Assembly (NCBI GenBank): GCA_033239525.1
Contig: BSYO01000036.1
Location: 2,812,126 to 2,876,125 of the forward strand
Source: Nepenthes gracilis
Taxonomy: Eukaryota > Streptophyta > Magnoliopsida > Caryophyllales > Nepenthaceae
DNA: 64,000 nt
Reading direction: 5' to 3'
Positions 35,740 to 49,739 of the stretch are shown in pieces. Each line of letters begins with the position of its first letter. Position 1 is the stretch's first letter. Both the position numbers and the translations under genes were made by a program. The notes under the pieces were generated by a model. The model searched no databases. It saw nothing but the letters and a program-made list of their open reading frames with translations, and was not told where the DNA came from.

Positions 35740-38700
35740 GTATTTCCACATCATTATCAAAGAGCAAACATGGTTATTCAAATAGTTTCTTGTTTAAATC
35801 AATATAATGCATGTTTGCTATGAATGCAAACTAGATTTCTTTTGTCATTTTGATGCCTAAATTTCATTGTTCTTTTCAATTCCATTTGTCCCGATAATAA
35901 CTTCATTTCAATGATGAACGGGGAAGGAAAAAATGTTTCCAATATCCTCTGATTTTGATCAGGAAGGGAAAAAAACTGATTTAGAAAGAAAACGTCTAGA
36001 AATTTACCTGCTTTCAAGGATTTGACATCCAGAATCTGCAATGTTTACAATGAGTTTTGTTTTCTTTTCTGAAATTTGTATGTACTTGTGTATAGGGTGA
36101 CTTCTAATGTTTCTTTTCTAGGAATCCTTGGTAGCCCAATACAAGTCTGTAAATTGTTCATGTTTTTTGCTTTGTCCTTTCTGCATTCTGAAAGTGGTTG
36201 CATGAAGGATCATGCCCAGTTAAGATGTAAATTCGTTCTTTAGTCCAATGGCATTCTTAGCTGATAACTATTGTTTTTTATTTATTTATTATTTTTTTTA
36301 TTATTTTTTGTTTTTTCTAAAGTTGGTAGTAGCATATGTGCTCATCCTTTTGAATTGACTTTTCATGATGCCAATTGTTCGAAACCTCTCTTTGTTGCAT
36401 CCAACATAATTTTATCGAGAGCTATTGCTCCCAATCGGCTGGCATCATATCTACCCAATAGTTATTATTAAAAGTTGAAAAATAAATGGAGATTGAATTG
36501 CCATTTATATCATTTGATGTAATCCTCGCCATTGATTTTCCAACTTCTAATATTACCTGCTGGGTAGATATGGGAACCAGTCCACTGCTAGGACTATAAC
36601 AGCATTCAATTTATAGGATTGAGGCACTCTTATTTGCATGCGTTTAAGTTGGGGAGCTGTACATTGATTGACCAAACGCAAACACGTCCATCATCATTAT
36701 TGGTTAGATTCAATAGTAACCGAAATAATTGAAAATTGAATGTTAATATCCTGAATCATGAAATTACAATAAAACATTAAATCATTTGAGCATCCTAAAA
36801 GCTACTTTCGTACAGCAATTCTCTTGATCCTAATTTCCTATAAGGTAACTCAAGCCTGCTAATATGAAGGGTTAGCAAAAATAGATGTAATAATGAGTTT
36901 AATGCTCAATAACATATATTTTCATTTGTGGATATATACCAAACAAAATATACTAGAATTATGATATGAGAAAAATTCGAAAAGATGATAACATCAATTT
37001 TCAAATAAATTATGCAAAAGCTGAAGCTAATAATCATATTGGCCAAAATCTGTACTTGTACATAAACCATGCCAAAATTAGTGCAAATCATAAAATATAC
37101 CAAAATTTGTATATTCATGATCAAATATTTAAAACTGTGCAAATATACAAATCATGCTAAAATCATGCCAATATATAAAAGGATCAAGAATCAGCGATGA
37201 TTGGATCAACAAATGGCAAAAATGAAAGTTCTGGTTATGATTACTTTCACATAACTAAAGGCCATATGCTACTATTTATAATCTATGGGTGGGTTGCTCA
37301 CATATAATTTCTATAGTAGGGGTCGAACATTACCTTTTTGACATGCAGATAATAGGTTTGACTTTTAATTTATTAATAATATATTAGGATATGTTCGAAT
37401 ATATTTCGTCAATTCTATACTATGGTCTATACTTAGCTAAACTGAAAATTCTACTCAAATACAAGTATGTTCTTATTTTTGTTATACTGAAGAAAATAAT
37501 TCTTCATCAAAGTCAATGTAGAGTTTTTCTTCATTTTTCCTTCAAATATATGATATGCAGTCAAAACTATAGACATCTAAAAATTTTAATGTGTATTTTA
37601 GAATTATGCAGGAACTTTAATGTGTAATTTAGAAATATATAAAAACTATATTGTAGAAATTGTAAGAAATTAACATAATTTATATAATTTTGTAACACTT
37701 TCTTACAAATAAGAAACTTGCAGAAATATTAAAGCTAAAATTTTAAAAATTTAACATAGTTTATGTGATTTCTCTCAATTATAAACATGTGTAAACAATT
37801 ATGTGGTAATTCAAGATATGTAGAAGTATATATTTAAAATGTGAATACATGCATGAATATTATCACAGAAATTCAACATTTAAATATGATTTGTATATTT
37901 TTGAGATATGTATTTCATAAGGATTCATAAGATAAGAGTGGAATCATATGCATGCAAAATATAATCACTTTAAGTATGAAAATAAACATGTATGAGTATT
38001 TGAAATAAAAAATACCTAAAGAGATCAGAAATGGAAAGCAACAAATGAAGAAATGATTTGAATGTACTTTCCTTTACTTGATTTTACCAAAAGAACTCCT
38101 GATTTCACATTAGTTTCTTTTTCTCTTTCTTTTGTTCTCTTCTCTTTCTTTACCTCTAGTCATTGTCTTTTTTCTCTCAAAAGTTCGGTAGAAATAAGCT
38201 GAAATTGGACAAAGTGTCTATTTCGTGGATCAGGTGCTGAGACATAACCGCACCATGCACAAACACTTCTCGGGCACGTATCAAATGCCAATATTCTATC
38301 CTAAGCATACTCGTGTATGGTTTGAGCACACTTCAAGCTCGAGCATTCTGTCTAAAATACACTCATACATAAGTCAGGCACACGCCAGACGTTACTTGGC
38401 CTAACTTATTCTGATTCGAAACTTTGTTTTTTTTTTTTTGTCTTGAAATCTCAATTAATCTAAAAAATTCATCAATTTAATTAAATTAATGATCATTAAA
38501 TAATATTTTTGAATCCATATGTTATATTTTTTTCTTCCTTATAAAAAATTTGTCATCAAAATTTACATGTTTTAGTAAACAACACGATTTGATCTCTGTA
38601 TGGGTCCATAACACTTCTATTGCGCAGCTCTAATCTCATCTCTTAAAATGCCAAATTATCATCAATCATCTCCCATCTAAATCCTCAAATCAAGTAAGAT

Positions 38701-41700
38701 ATTTTCATTATGACTTTCTTTGATAATAACTTTCCAGTTAGGGACATTGGTATTAACGGTGTAAGGTGCGTCAGGCGCAAAGGGTCTTTGGGGCCTAGGA
38801 GTAAGACGCAGGCATAGGCGTAGGCCTGATGGAAGTGAAGCACTCATTTATAAAATGTGTTTATAGGGTGTTCTTTTAATTATTTTCAATTGTCAAAACT
38901 AATTAGAGAATAAAAAAAAGCTAAAAAATATTTCTGACAAAATCATAAATTCATAATTCAACTAATTATATAAAATATAGCAATTAATAAGTATAGCTTA
39001 TCACAAATATACATTAACAATAAAATTAATTAACAAATTTGAAATGTTATTTTCAAGATGCTCATAGTAAAGACTAATTTTTATCATTATCACCAAACAA
39101 AAAGTTCATCTTCTTCTCTTATGATAGAATCTTCATCATTTATATGCTCTAATGGATTAGCTTTAGAGGCATTTACGATTTTACGTTTATACTATTTCCT
39201 AATTTAGTGTAGTTTGTAGTCTTATTTATTCAAATAATTTTAATTACAAAACTTTCTGTTGAATGATTATCCTTAAATGTAAATTGGTTGTCCATGAGTC
39301 AGGGATATCATAAGAGAACTCTAAATCTTTTAATTTTCTATTTCAAACAACTTGAAGTCAGAAACTGTCTTTATGACAATCAAAGTAGTATATAACCTTA
39401 CTTGTACTCTCAAAGGATATTGCACTAAATCGAGTAGAATAATGAAAGCAAATTTATACAGCCGACATCATTGAGACAAAAGATGTTGATATATTGGCAT
39501 CATAGGACATTCTAAAGTGATCCTGTTCAATGTGAGTATTGTATCTTATGTGTTGATCAAACTGTTATTTGGAAAATTTCTGCAGACTTAACCCACTGAA
39601 AATCTTCATATTTTGTGAGCAAGCTACATCAATTCAGGAGGGAACTTGCACATCTTATGCCCTTTTTGGTATGTTTACATGCATTTTGTAGGTTGCAAGA
39701 TATCCGGATCCTCGGGATGCATGTTCTAAAATATCTGAAGAATCATGCAAACTATGGTTGACGCATGAAAATCGTACAGATGATATTACGATCATCGTTG
39801 TACATATCAAAGGCCTATCGAATGTATGAATTAGCTGAACTCTCTCCCGATGCTTGTTTGCTTGTCTATTGTTGAACCATTACATTTAACTATTAGTTTG
39901 ATTGAAGCTCATGTGTTCGGGGTGGGGTGTCACCTGCAAAAAGTCATGCTGATTGGTTGATTAACATGTCCATTAATTGATTTTTTTTTTTTGGTATTTT
40001 TTAAGGCTGCCATGTTGGTTATCCATTTGTGTTTTGGGCATGTGACTTCTCAACAATAACAGCAACAAAGTATTAAGTCTCTGTAAATGGGATTGCTATA
40101 TGAATCTATTTTTGCCATTCACTTGATTGGGTGCAGTATCATCTCAAAGTAAAAGTAATTTTAAATCACTTTATCATCCCACGATATGTTTTCCTTGGTT
40201 TATATTTTTTATTTCTTTTTTCCAATCACAATTAATTTAGCTTTCTTTACAGGTGATTCATTTGACCTATGTTTTGAGTGTTTGCACTATCGTAGACATT
40301 ATTTCCCTATCTTATTTTCTATAAATACAATTTGTAAATATTTAAAGATATCATCATTCATTGTCTTATCTTTTAGTGCCACTCCACTTTTCCATCTTAG
40401 GATTATCTTTTTTGCACTGCTTATTTTTCGTGCATGTTGTTTGAGTGCGCTACATTTTGATCAATAAATTATAGCGAATCCAATTTTATATCTCTATTTC
40501 AATCACAAAGCACACGCGATGCTTGTGAGTTCTCTTCATGTCTTATATCGTGCAAACTGCTTCTAAGCAGTCGATTCATGCACTTAATGGATCACAGTAC
40601 TTATGGCAACCTATTGATAACCACTGGTTAGTAATGTAACTTACTGAGCATTAATTTGCTATCTAACACATTTGCTTTGATGCTGCAACTTACCGGGGGC
40701 AGTTGATAAAATTGTTTCATATAATATAATATATATTTAGTAATTTATTAAAATAATTAAATATTATGATTCATTATGATTTTATTATATTTTCTTAGAG
40801 AAGTTATTTCCTTTAATAAGCCCTATTGTTCATGGAAACAAGGGCATATTTATTACTAAAGAATCTGTCGTCTTTCTATCTTATAAATAATAGAATTACC
40901 TATCGTTAGTCGATGATAAGTAGTGGCAGTTTTCTGAATTATGCAGGATGATTTTAGATTTAAATAAGAGGACGTTTTTGAACTTTTCAATATTTTTTGA
41001 ATTTAAGAAGCCTCCTAGAAATAATACACACAGTTGAACTCCACACACAAATCGTGAAAAATCTCATGAAGGAGGAGAAATAATGGTGAATCGAGTCCAG
41101 GTTTGTCTAGTTATGAACTTTAAATATGAATTCATATATGTTATTATTGTTTTTTTTCGTACTCTGAAATTGTCAAATAATATGATGATTCTGATGATCC
41201 ATGAAGATTTAAATTTTGTAAAGTTATTGCAGCATTATCTTACTATCTCTAATATCTTGTGAACTGCGATTGCAGCAGTCGGGTGCTGAGGCGACAGATG
41301 GAATAACTAAGGCAGATGCAAAGCTGACTATTTTAGGAAATGGAGCTTCTGACACATCGGGTATGAGTTATTGCTCAGCAAGAAGCACTCTGTCAGAACC
41401 TTCTCGACCAATCACCTCAGTGGATTGAAGCAACATTGCTTTGTCTCCGACACAATCTCAGCGGAGATAGATGAGTGAGGTTTCTCTCTAATGGCCTGAA
41501 AGTTGTGAATATTTTTTTATTAATTTTCCAATTAGTTTTTGCCCAAGAAGAACAAAACCAGTAAGTAATTGGATTAAAAGTCTGAAATCTGAAGGCTTTA
41601 AACATATTTAACTGATTTTATCTGTAGGAAATTATGGTCTACATAGTTTTTTACACCTAAAATGATCAATAATGGGTCAAAATGCTTAGCCGTGTTGGCA

Positions 41701-42554
41701 GCTCCAAGATAATGAACGGGATTGCCTTCTTAACTCGAAAACTTGCATAACCCAACAGAACTTTATTATCTTTTCGTGACAAGATTGTGCGAGTAAGCCA
41801 GTATGAGAAAGTCTTTTTCGCCTGTATCATCTATTATAACTGTAGGGAATAAGTGATCTCTGCTAGGTAGTTTCTTCAATACATGAGTGAAATATTGGTT
41901 GATATCATTAATGTAAATATAGGCCAATATTTATCAGTATTGGAGCCTTCCAATACCGATGTTTCTTGATAAATGATAATATTGTGATGAATTGTCTAAT
42001 ATTTAAAATATTGGCTGATACAACCGATAAATTAGCCCGCATGGCCCTGACAGCTTATGATTTTTAGAAACTTTTTTCTTTTGATATGTCAAATACTGAT
42101 ATGTATGTGCTGATATGTGCAATGCCGATTTGACCACAACTGTTATCGATATTGCTATTTTCATCTATGATATATATTAGTATCGGGTCTTATCACTACC
42201 ATGAAAAAATCGTGATATGTATGTGCTGATATGTGCGATGCTAATTTGACCATAATTGTTACCGATACTGCTGTTTTCATCCATGATATACATCTGCATT
42301 GGGTCTTATTGCTGTTATGACAAAATCGTGATATGTCGCAGTATCGACGATTTATCGTAATATATTAGCTGATATTCAAAAGATCGGCCGGTAAACCCGA
42401 TACTCATCCTAAGTTTCAATATATCACTTATATGAACGATACCAATATGGCTATAACTGATATCGATACGTTCATAACCAATACTGATGCGAGTATTTTA
42501 GCCCTTGCTTTAGCACTATCAAAATGTGTTAACATTGCAGGTCAGAGGAATTAG
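34822..42554 (+). CDS. protein phosphatase 2C, stand-alone, rice PP2C35 type (gene span; coding exons listed separately)
   Basis: A Ser/Thr phosphatase of the PPM family. Coding exons are 34822-35739 and 39692-39823, then 41276- (ends at 41360 or 41428), with a possible exon from 42541. The span shown reaches the furthest possible stop. The start chosen, 34822, gives [12 protein letters not shown]: Gly2 for N-myristoylation followed by a cysteine cluster for palmitoylation, so the enzyme should sit at a membrane. An in-frame ATG 30 codons upstream (34732) would bury that signal. Metal-binding and catalytic motifs are FGVFDGHG (Asp96, Gly97), MSGTTA (151-156), [10 protein letters not shown] (Asp173), SDGVFEF (Asp292) and RTDD (336-337, exon 2). 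No cyclic-nucleotide-binding or kinase domain follows, unlike the related Arabidopsis PP2C-kinase fusion. All core residues are intact. Confidence 0.88.
35740..39691 (+). other. PP2C intron 1 (3952 bp)
   Basis: GT at 35740 and AG at 39690-39691, phase 0. It contains one copy of repeat family X and a 'ggcg..aggcgtaggc' repeat at ~38760-38860. Confidence 0.85.
36840..38480 (-). repeat. dispersed repeat family X, copy B (minus), inside PP2C intron 1
   Basis: 'gagtttaatgctcaataac' (36894), 'tcgaacattacc' (37323), 'gtactttcctttacttg' (38064), a C/T-rich tract, then the 'cgagcattct' module (38340) follow the same order as copies A and C. Confidence 0.5.
39692..39823 (+). CDS. PP2C coding exon 2
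   Basis: Acceptor 'cattttgtag|GTTGCA'. It encodes [11 protein letters not shown] to [18 protein letters not shown], the C-terminal strand of the PP2C fold with the last metal-binding Asp. It can be spliced at AAT|GTATGA. If unspliced, it reads one more Val and stops at 39827-39829, giving a 351-residue protein close to the rice family length. Confidence 0.85.
41276..41428 (+). CDS. PP2C coding exon 3 (alternative C-terminal tail)
   Basis: The acceptor is a tandem NAGNAG (ATTGCAG|CAG|TCG), so translation would give either ...[13 protein letters not shown] or ...[12 protein letters not shown]. The frame stays open 50 codons to TGA at 41426-41428 and is Ser/Thr/Ala-rich, like a regulatory tail. 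A second donor at 41361 (ATCGG|GTATGAG) could instead join to AG|GTCAGAGG at 42541, ending SGQRN at TAG 42552-42554. Total length would be ~400 or ~382 residues. Confidence 0.55.
   Translation, partial: QSGAEATDGITKADAKLTILGNGASDTSGMSYCSARSTLSEPSRPITSVD
41880..42490. repeat. 'ATATCGGTAT'-type dispersed repeat with an internal 116 bp tandem duplication
   Basis: It is rich in phrases such as 'gatatgt', 'accgata' and 'tatcggt'. A 116 bp unit is repeated (42101-42216 and 42217-42332), judged from 'atgtatgtgctgatatgtgc' and the following 'ttttcat(c)atgata' spaced equally. A related stretch lies at 63800-64000. Confidence 0.7.
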
Positions 42555-42900
42555 GCTGATGATTGGAAGCTGTGAACCAGCATCTGCAGTGTGTTCCTGA
42601 CTTTGGCATTGATACTTTTGAATGGCATCGATCATTTGATTGTGCAGATCAGATTATTAACCCGTGTGGGACAAAACTTGAGAGCAATCTTCATCAACAT
42701 CATAGACGATGATATTCTGCATCATGGTTAGTTGGGTAAGGCTACTAATCCAGGGAGAAGTTTTAATACATCCTTGGAGTGTTTCCTTTTTTTTTGTTAC
42801 ATGGAAGAAAATGACTATGCATTTTGGCATTCAATGAGAAATGAGATTGCTAGTGATGATGATGATGGCTGGATCATGATGATTTGTGGACGTGAGATTT
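42541..42900 (+). other. probable terminal exon or 3' UTR of the PP2C gene
   Basis: A strong acceptor (GTTAACATTGCAG|GTC) is followed by ~350 bases of gene-like composition. It has no long frame and would be mostly 3' UTR. Confidence 0.45.
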
Positions 42901-43239
42901 TACCTATGTGAATGAATTGCTATAATTTTAGGCAATTGTTGTATACTTTATTGGTTGGAAAAATGATTTGTCTAAGAATGACAAATACAGATACTTGGAT
43001 GCAATTACATTTCGTTCCCAGAAACCTAAGTATAAAAAATGACCATTGAATGAGTAGAATGAAGAACACGATTTGTGGAGAAGAGAAATTTCCTCTTTTG
43101 TTTTCTGTGAAATCCCTGTGAGCTGTGAATATGTTGTTATAAATGTGGGAGATAGAAAGGTGTCTGTAGTAAGCCTTTGACAATAAAATGTTTTTATTGT
43201 TCTCTTCAATGTATTATGATAGTTGAGCTTTCTTAGCTA

Positions 43240-43535
43240 ATCCAACGTCACATAGGTGCACCAATACCTGCCGTCACTCGTTGATACATTAACTCCTGCT
43301 ACTTTTCGACGGTTGTAGATGCCTCAGCACCCATCTTCTATAGGCCCTCAATTGGCTAGCTCTGCCAAGGTCATCGGCCGATGGTGCACCCAGCTCTCAT
43401 CGCTGGCCACCAACTCCCAACAAGAGGCGCCATTGCCAACCTCACATCTAATTGGAAATTACCACATTGATGAGCAATCATTGCTGACTGAATTCACAAT
43501 CAAAAGGCTATGAATTTGCCTCCAATGATGCATCT
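43240..43535. other. GC-richer island, unrecognised
   Basis: A short frame at 43319-43513 is Ser/Gln/Leu-rich with no recognisable domain. It is probably an edge of a decayed element. Confidence 0.25.
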
Positions 43536-43539
43536 CATA

Positions 43540-45200
43540 CCCTATAATTGTTGGGACCCCTAACCTACTGAACGAACTTGTTCTTTATCATGCAAAATAA
43601 AATGGGCTAAAGCTATGTAGTCATTAAAAGATTATACTTTTGAGTTTTGATTGTTAAAAATTTTAGATATTAAATATTATATTAGGAGATCTTAAAAGTT
43701 TTGGTTATTTTTGAGATCATTATTTTACATGGAATACCCTTTTCAATGTAAAAAGCAATAAATACGGATAATAGGTCCATATAAAATTTCATTATAAATA
43801 ATAATAATAATAGATACATCATACAAATTCCTTACCTTTATAGCGGATTTTAACAACTCAACTCCATCCACAAGCAATATACAATAAGCAATCACAATAC
43901 AAGCTATAGAGAAAAAAATTAGAACTTAGCAATCACAATACAAGCTATAGAGAGAAAATTAGAACTTGACCAATTGATGGACTCTATTTGTCATGATTTC
44001 AATCTAAGTAGGTAATTAAATAATTAATTAAATAAATTAGAATAATTTTTTTTATTAAATTGGACAAAATCCAAATAACCCAAATCATATAATAGGATTT
44101 GAATATAGCCAAATCTAAAATAATATAATATCCTTAATATTCGATATCTGACCAAACTGTCATATTTAGTCATCAAATAAGTCAATTTAATAGCTTACTT
44201 ATACTAAACCTATCCATAAAGAAAAACATTCTATTGAGCATCCAAAAAATGATAATGTAAAACCTATATGAATATTCATGTTGATAAAAGTATATCTCAA
44301 ATAATAGATATTATAAATAAGTCAACTAATCAGAAATCCCAACATAATTCTCATAATGAGTCTGAATACTAATTTTATTCTACAGGATCTTGGACAGAGA
44401 AATTAAAAACCTTTGTTATTATTTTATTGTTTGGACATGTTCTGTAAGTAATCCCAAGGTTTATTAACTTAAAAGGTTTAAAAATATAACAAATTATAAG
44501 TAAAGGCTCAACAAGTGTGTGTGTATAAATTATGTGAATAATTCAACTAGAATGATCATAAAATTAAAAATATCATGTCAAATTTTAGTATATCCAAATC
44601 ATGATTTTGTACGTCAAAATTCATAATACATGTATAAATGTCAAATAATTTAAATAGTACGAAATTATCAAAACGTCTAAATATTACATGATTCCAAATA
44701 TTCAAAAGTTTAAAGTCAGATAATTTTAAAAACTATATCAAAACCTATAAATTTAAATGTTAAAATATTTTAAATATCAAATACAGATAAAAATCTCAAA
44801 ATTCTAAAATATGCTAAAATAAGGGAGGTAAAATGTAACACACACATACACACACATATATATATATAATATAAAAAATATATATAAATAAAAATTTAAG
44901 GATTTTGAAATAGGTTAAAGATTGGTTATAGAAATACTTACCTTACTTATAATCTACTAGATCTAATAAGATATGACTATCAAATTTTCTTCATTCTGTT
45001 TCTCACATCTTCTTCTTTTTCTCTTCTCTTTCTTTCTTTTCTTATCACCTTTACCGAAAATAAGGCAATAATTAATAACGATAATTAAATATATGAATTA
45101 TTACTAGTGACCATAAAGAAAATAACCCAACTACAATACCCAATATTGGGTCAAACTTGATAAAATAATTATTAATCGCCAATAATAATAACCATGACAT
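43540..45200 (-). repeat. dispersed repeat family X, copy G (minus)
   Basis: 'aaaggctcaacaagtgtgtg' (44503), 'atacttaccttacttat' (44935) and a C/T-rich tract (44985-45050) occur in the usual order. The GC-richer module is missing, so the copy is truncated. Confidence 0.4.
43888..43967. repeat. 40 bp x 2 tandem duplication
   Basis: 'agcaatcacaatacaagct' starts at 43888 and again at 43928. The two units are nearly identical. Confidence 0.85.
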
Positions 45201-45539
45201 CAATCACAGAATCTTTTTAAATCATATGTTTGAACATCAGAGACTGGCCATAACCTTTTATAGAAGTTGCAAGAAAAAGTAAGAGTCCAAATACTATATG
45301 ATTATAATGTCAACTGGTATGGTCATTTGATATCATTAACTTGATATTAAAATAAATCGACTAAATCTCCGTCACAAATCAACGTATACATAACCTATTT
45401 AAAGAATAACTAAATTATAACTACCAGTTTAGAATATAACTCCAAATACCAAAAAAAGGAAAACACAAAACAAATCTCTCTAATTATCCCTGCATAAACT
45501 TTTCACAAAAAATTCATAACTCTCTAATTTAGAAAGTTA

Positions 45540-47560
45540 GAAATTATAAATTTATGAGTCAAATGCTCAATAAGTATTAGTATATATATATATATATATA
45601 ATGAAACAATATGTTCATAAATTAGAACTAAAAAGCAATAAAATGTGTAAAAATCTAATACAAATCAAATGTTCAACATGTCAAATATTGAATTGTATTA
45701 AATATCAAATTATTTAATATTTAAATGTGATTTTGTGTGTAAAATTGGCAAGTTGTACACAAATGTTATATAGTCCAAATATACGAAATCGTCCAAAGCA
45801 TCGAAATCCAAAGTTTAAATCCTAAAAATTGGATAACCGAAATATGAAGCCAATCTTACAAATCTTAAAAGTCAAATATCTCAAATGTCAAATTAAATGT
45901 AGGAAAAATATCTGAAACCCAAAGCTTACCAAATCTAAAAATAAAAGACTAAGAGATTAATTTTAAAAAAGAGATGTATACTCCCAATAATTTTAGGCTA
46001 AACAATCATTATACAGATTTATAGGTGAGTTATTTACATATAACTCTCCATAAACGGGATTAAATGTTATTTCTTTTGCTACCCATCGTGAATAATAGGT
46101 GTACTTCTCAATTCTATCTAAATATATTAGAATGTTTGAATATATTAGTTTCGTTTAATTTTTTATGGTAGTTCTCAGTAAAATACCGAATCCGAGGATT
46201 TTATAGCAAATATTCAAAACCTTTTCTTCTTGATAAAAAAAGTATAAAACTTCAACTCTAAAAAAGTACAAATATAAAGTTTTTTACCATGTGAGAATGT
46301 GTAAATATTAAAATAACTAATAAAATGGAGTCTAACCCGAAACACTTGTATACAAGACCCAAGTGTAAGGCCCAAATATAAGCTTTCATAACTTTTACTC
46401 CACAAATATTTATATTTATAATACGATGTTTAAGTATTTACATACTTTATGCAAATTGAATAAAAACCACAATTTGTAAAGCCATAGCGAAACTTTAAAA
46501 TAACCAATAAAACTACATACATACATATGTATTCAAAGTAGAAGTAAAATATAGCATGCATGTACAATGAATACCAAACATAACTAAAAATAGAGAAAAA
46601 GTAAAATAGACTAAAGATCGAGCTGAAGAATACTTGTATTTATCCTTTACTCTACCAAATATGATAAAATGGTGTTTCAAAATTATATTTTTTTTTATCT
46701 TCCTTTCTCTTCTCTTTCTCTCTCTTTCATATTCCTTCCCATGAAAATATTTAAAAACAGTATCAGCATGGCTTATATAATGAATCAGCGCACAAGCGTT
46801 AGCCAGGCATATATCAGCCACTACCCGAACCCTCAGGCATGCATGAGCCTTGTAACAGATGTGACTCAAGTGCAAGCAATTTGCCACTGCTATACACGAG
46901 TTCTACAATGGTGCTCTTTAAGTGCCGTACAATTTTCCTAAAACATGTATGAACGCTTAAGAAGTGCTCCTTAGGCGTATACATTTTGCCTAAAACGTGT
47001 ATGAGTATGTATCAGGGGCGTATCAGGAGCCAATCTTGATACTCTTAACCGATTTTCAATCAAATTTTTATTATACAATCATTTTTCATATTAGCCAAAA
47101 CTAAATCAATAATATCAAGGTCAATTAGATGTTACACTTCTCTGTCTTTCCCATATGAAAATGATCCATTATAGTCGTGCTTAGCCTTTTTATAATACAA
47201 TCGGTATACAAGTGCCAATTAGGTGTGTATTAGGTACTGTTCCACTATATTGGCATACATAAGTGTAATATCAAGTATAACTCAAGCGCCAACATTTTGC
47301 CTCTTCTATACATGGGTGCCAACACTAGCATATATTGGGCACAATTACATTGCCTAAGCCATGCAAGATCGCTACTACAAGAATACTTCAAATGTTGCCA
47401 TTTTACCGTAAATGCGTATGAGTGCCCTAGAGACTCATGAGGATAGGCACCCCTTGGGTATCAAGCTTGATTCTAAATAATCCAATTTCTCTTCAAATTT
47501 TTATCATATAATTATTTTTTAGTTTAAGATTTTATTTGTCATCTTTTTTTTTTTTTATAG
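45540..47560 (-). repeat. dispersed repeat family X, copy C (minus)
   Basis: 'gctcaataagtattag' (45568), 'aaacgggattaaatgtt' (46054), 'atacttgtatttatcc' (46630), a C/T-rich tract (46695-46735) and a GC-richer module with 'gcgcacaagcgtt' (46787) recur in order. Confidence 0.5.
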
Positions 47561-49410
47561 AAATAGAAAAACTATCTTCTAACTACTATTTTTTCTTATT
47601 AGACAAAACACCCCAAGCTCGACATAACTCGAGACAACTAGACCCAAAATTAAATACTCTGATCAGATTTGAATATGAATAAAACCTGTAAACCATAATT
47701 GAGTTTAAGTTGGATACGAATATTCCCCAACTCTAACCTATCCAAATATAAACTTACAAATTTAATAATTATTATACTAATATGTTTATATTTTCTTTTA
47801 TAATATGGAATTCAATTTTGGAGTGACATGATTGATGATTAATCAATAATTGAAGAACACCGAAGATTGTGGTTTTTTTAACAAATTTGAGGTCAATTTG
47901 TTTATGTTCTCTTTTATGGTTGACAATATTTATGAAAATCTTTTTAGCTGTGAAGTACAGATAATTGTGCATAATTTTGAATTTAGGTTGGATTCTTGTT
48001 GGGTTTGGAATTTTATAATCCAAATTATCATATTTTTATCCAATCATATGCTTTGTTGTCTAGATTATAAGTTAAAAATAGACCTAATTAAAATTGAACT
48101 AATTAATTAATTTACTCTGTCTGACTTTATTTTTTCTTATAGCGTGGTCAATTATTTAAAAATTATAGATAAACAAAGTTAAAAATTATGCTCTATTAAG
48201 TTTTGGACCGAGCACCATTATAAGTAAAAATTGTCAGATTCATCTGGTTTATCTCAGATTATGAATTCTTTATAAATATAATTTTTTATTTTAAATAAAT
48301 ATAAAGTTTTAAAAAAATTATCTTAAAAAATATTTTTATAAATATTTTTTTTATAAATTTTATATAATATTTTAGTCTAAATAATATATTTTTAGAATAT
48401 TTTAAATTTTTTGATATTTTATGTAAGTTTAAATTTTTAAAATGTATAGAATAGACCAAATTGCTCAAATTTTTATTATTAATAGACATGATTATGCCTA
48501 TTCTCTTGAATATCAGCCAAACTTGGAATGACCCAACATAACCATCATAATTTTTCAGCTAAATTCGATCATTAATAGCAAATTAGATTTACAATTTCTA
48601 ATATATATGCTTTTTTAATTTGTTATTCTAATTTTCTCTATTTCTTTTATATTTTTTACAAATTTATTCTCAAATAATTTTAATATTATTTTATATTATA
48701 TAGTGTTTTTTTTTTTAAATTTGTTATATTTTGATGTCAATATTTACTTACCTGATGGGAAAAAAAATATACCATAAACCTTTACTTTAATTATTATATT
48801 TTCAGAGCTTTTGGACATCACCCGATTAATAATATAAGACTATAAATATTGATATTTATAAAGTAATACTAAATAGAATTAAAAATTAAAAGAAAAAAAA
48901 ATAAAAACCAAACTAAATCAAAAAAAAGAGAAAAATGAAAAATATTTTAGATATTTTTTCAATAAAAATAAGGTACATATGTACCACCACTTATTCAAAT
49001 TTGGGGGTCAGGTATTTTTTAAAGAGAAAGTACTTGATATGTTTTAATTTTTATTATTAAATAAAAATTTAATGATAAAAAATAAAAAATATAAATATCA
49101 AGTATTTTTTTATAAATATATATTTATAATAGTAATATTTATTAAATATTTAACTTAATAATAAAAAATAAAAATTTAAGTGGCTTTTTAGTTTTAAATT
49201 TGATAAATTATATTTTTTTATCCAATAAATAATATAAAATTATACTAAGTGTATTTTTCTATGAAGATATACAAATCCTAATTTCCCACTAGTTCTACTC
49301 GATCTTACAAAATCTATAACATTTTTTGAAGTTATTTTTATTAATTTAACTAATTTGTGGGGAATTTTAGTTTGTCCTCATGAGTTTTGATAGGCAATAA
49401 TTAAGAGGAA
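47560..49410. other. AT-rich intergenic DNA
   Basis: No gene or clear repeat is seen. Confidence 0.5.

Positions 49411-49413
<3 letters not shown>

Positions 49414-49483
<70 letters not shown>
49414..49483. repeat. (AAT)n microsatellite, about 23 perfect units
   Basis: An uninterrupted trinucleotide run of ~70 bp, the longest microsatellite in the window. Confidence 0.95.
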
Positions 49484-49739
49484 TAATTTCTAAGCACCCC
49501 CACTTCAATGAAAATGTGTGAAAAAAAACCAATTTAATAATAATAATATTATTATTCTTTAATTAATAAAATCAATGAGTAAGAAGAAAAAAGGAGCTGA
49601 AATTCAAGATATATTACTCTCATAAAAAATAAAACCCATGTGTCTAATTTAATGTAATACATGAATTTTGATTTGGTTTATTTTGATATTAATTATGATT
49701 TTAAATTAATTAAATATATTTAAAATTAATTATATTATC

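Noticed and set aside
38760..38860. A hAT-type transposon suggested by 'ggcgcaaagg..aggcgtaggc'
   Set aside because: Only one end-like block is visible. No inverted end or target duplication could be paired.
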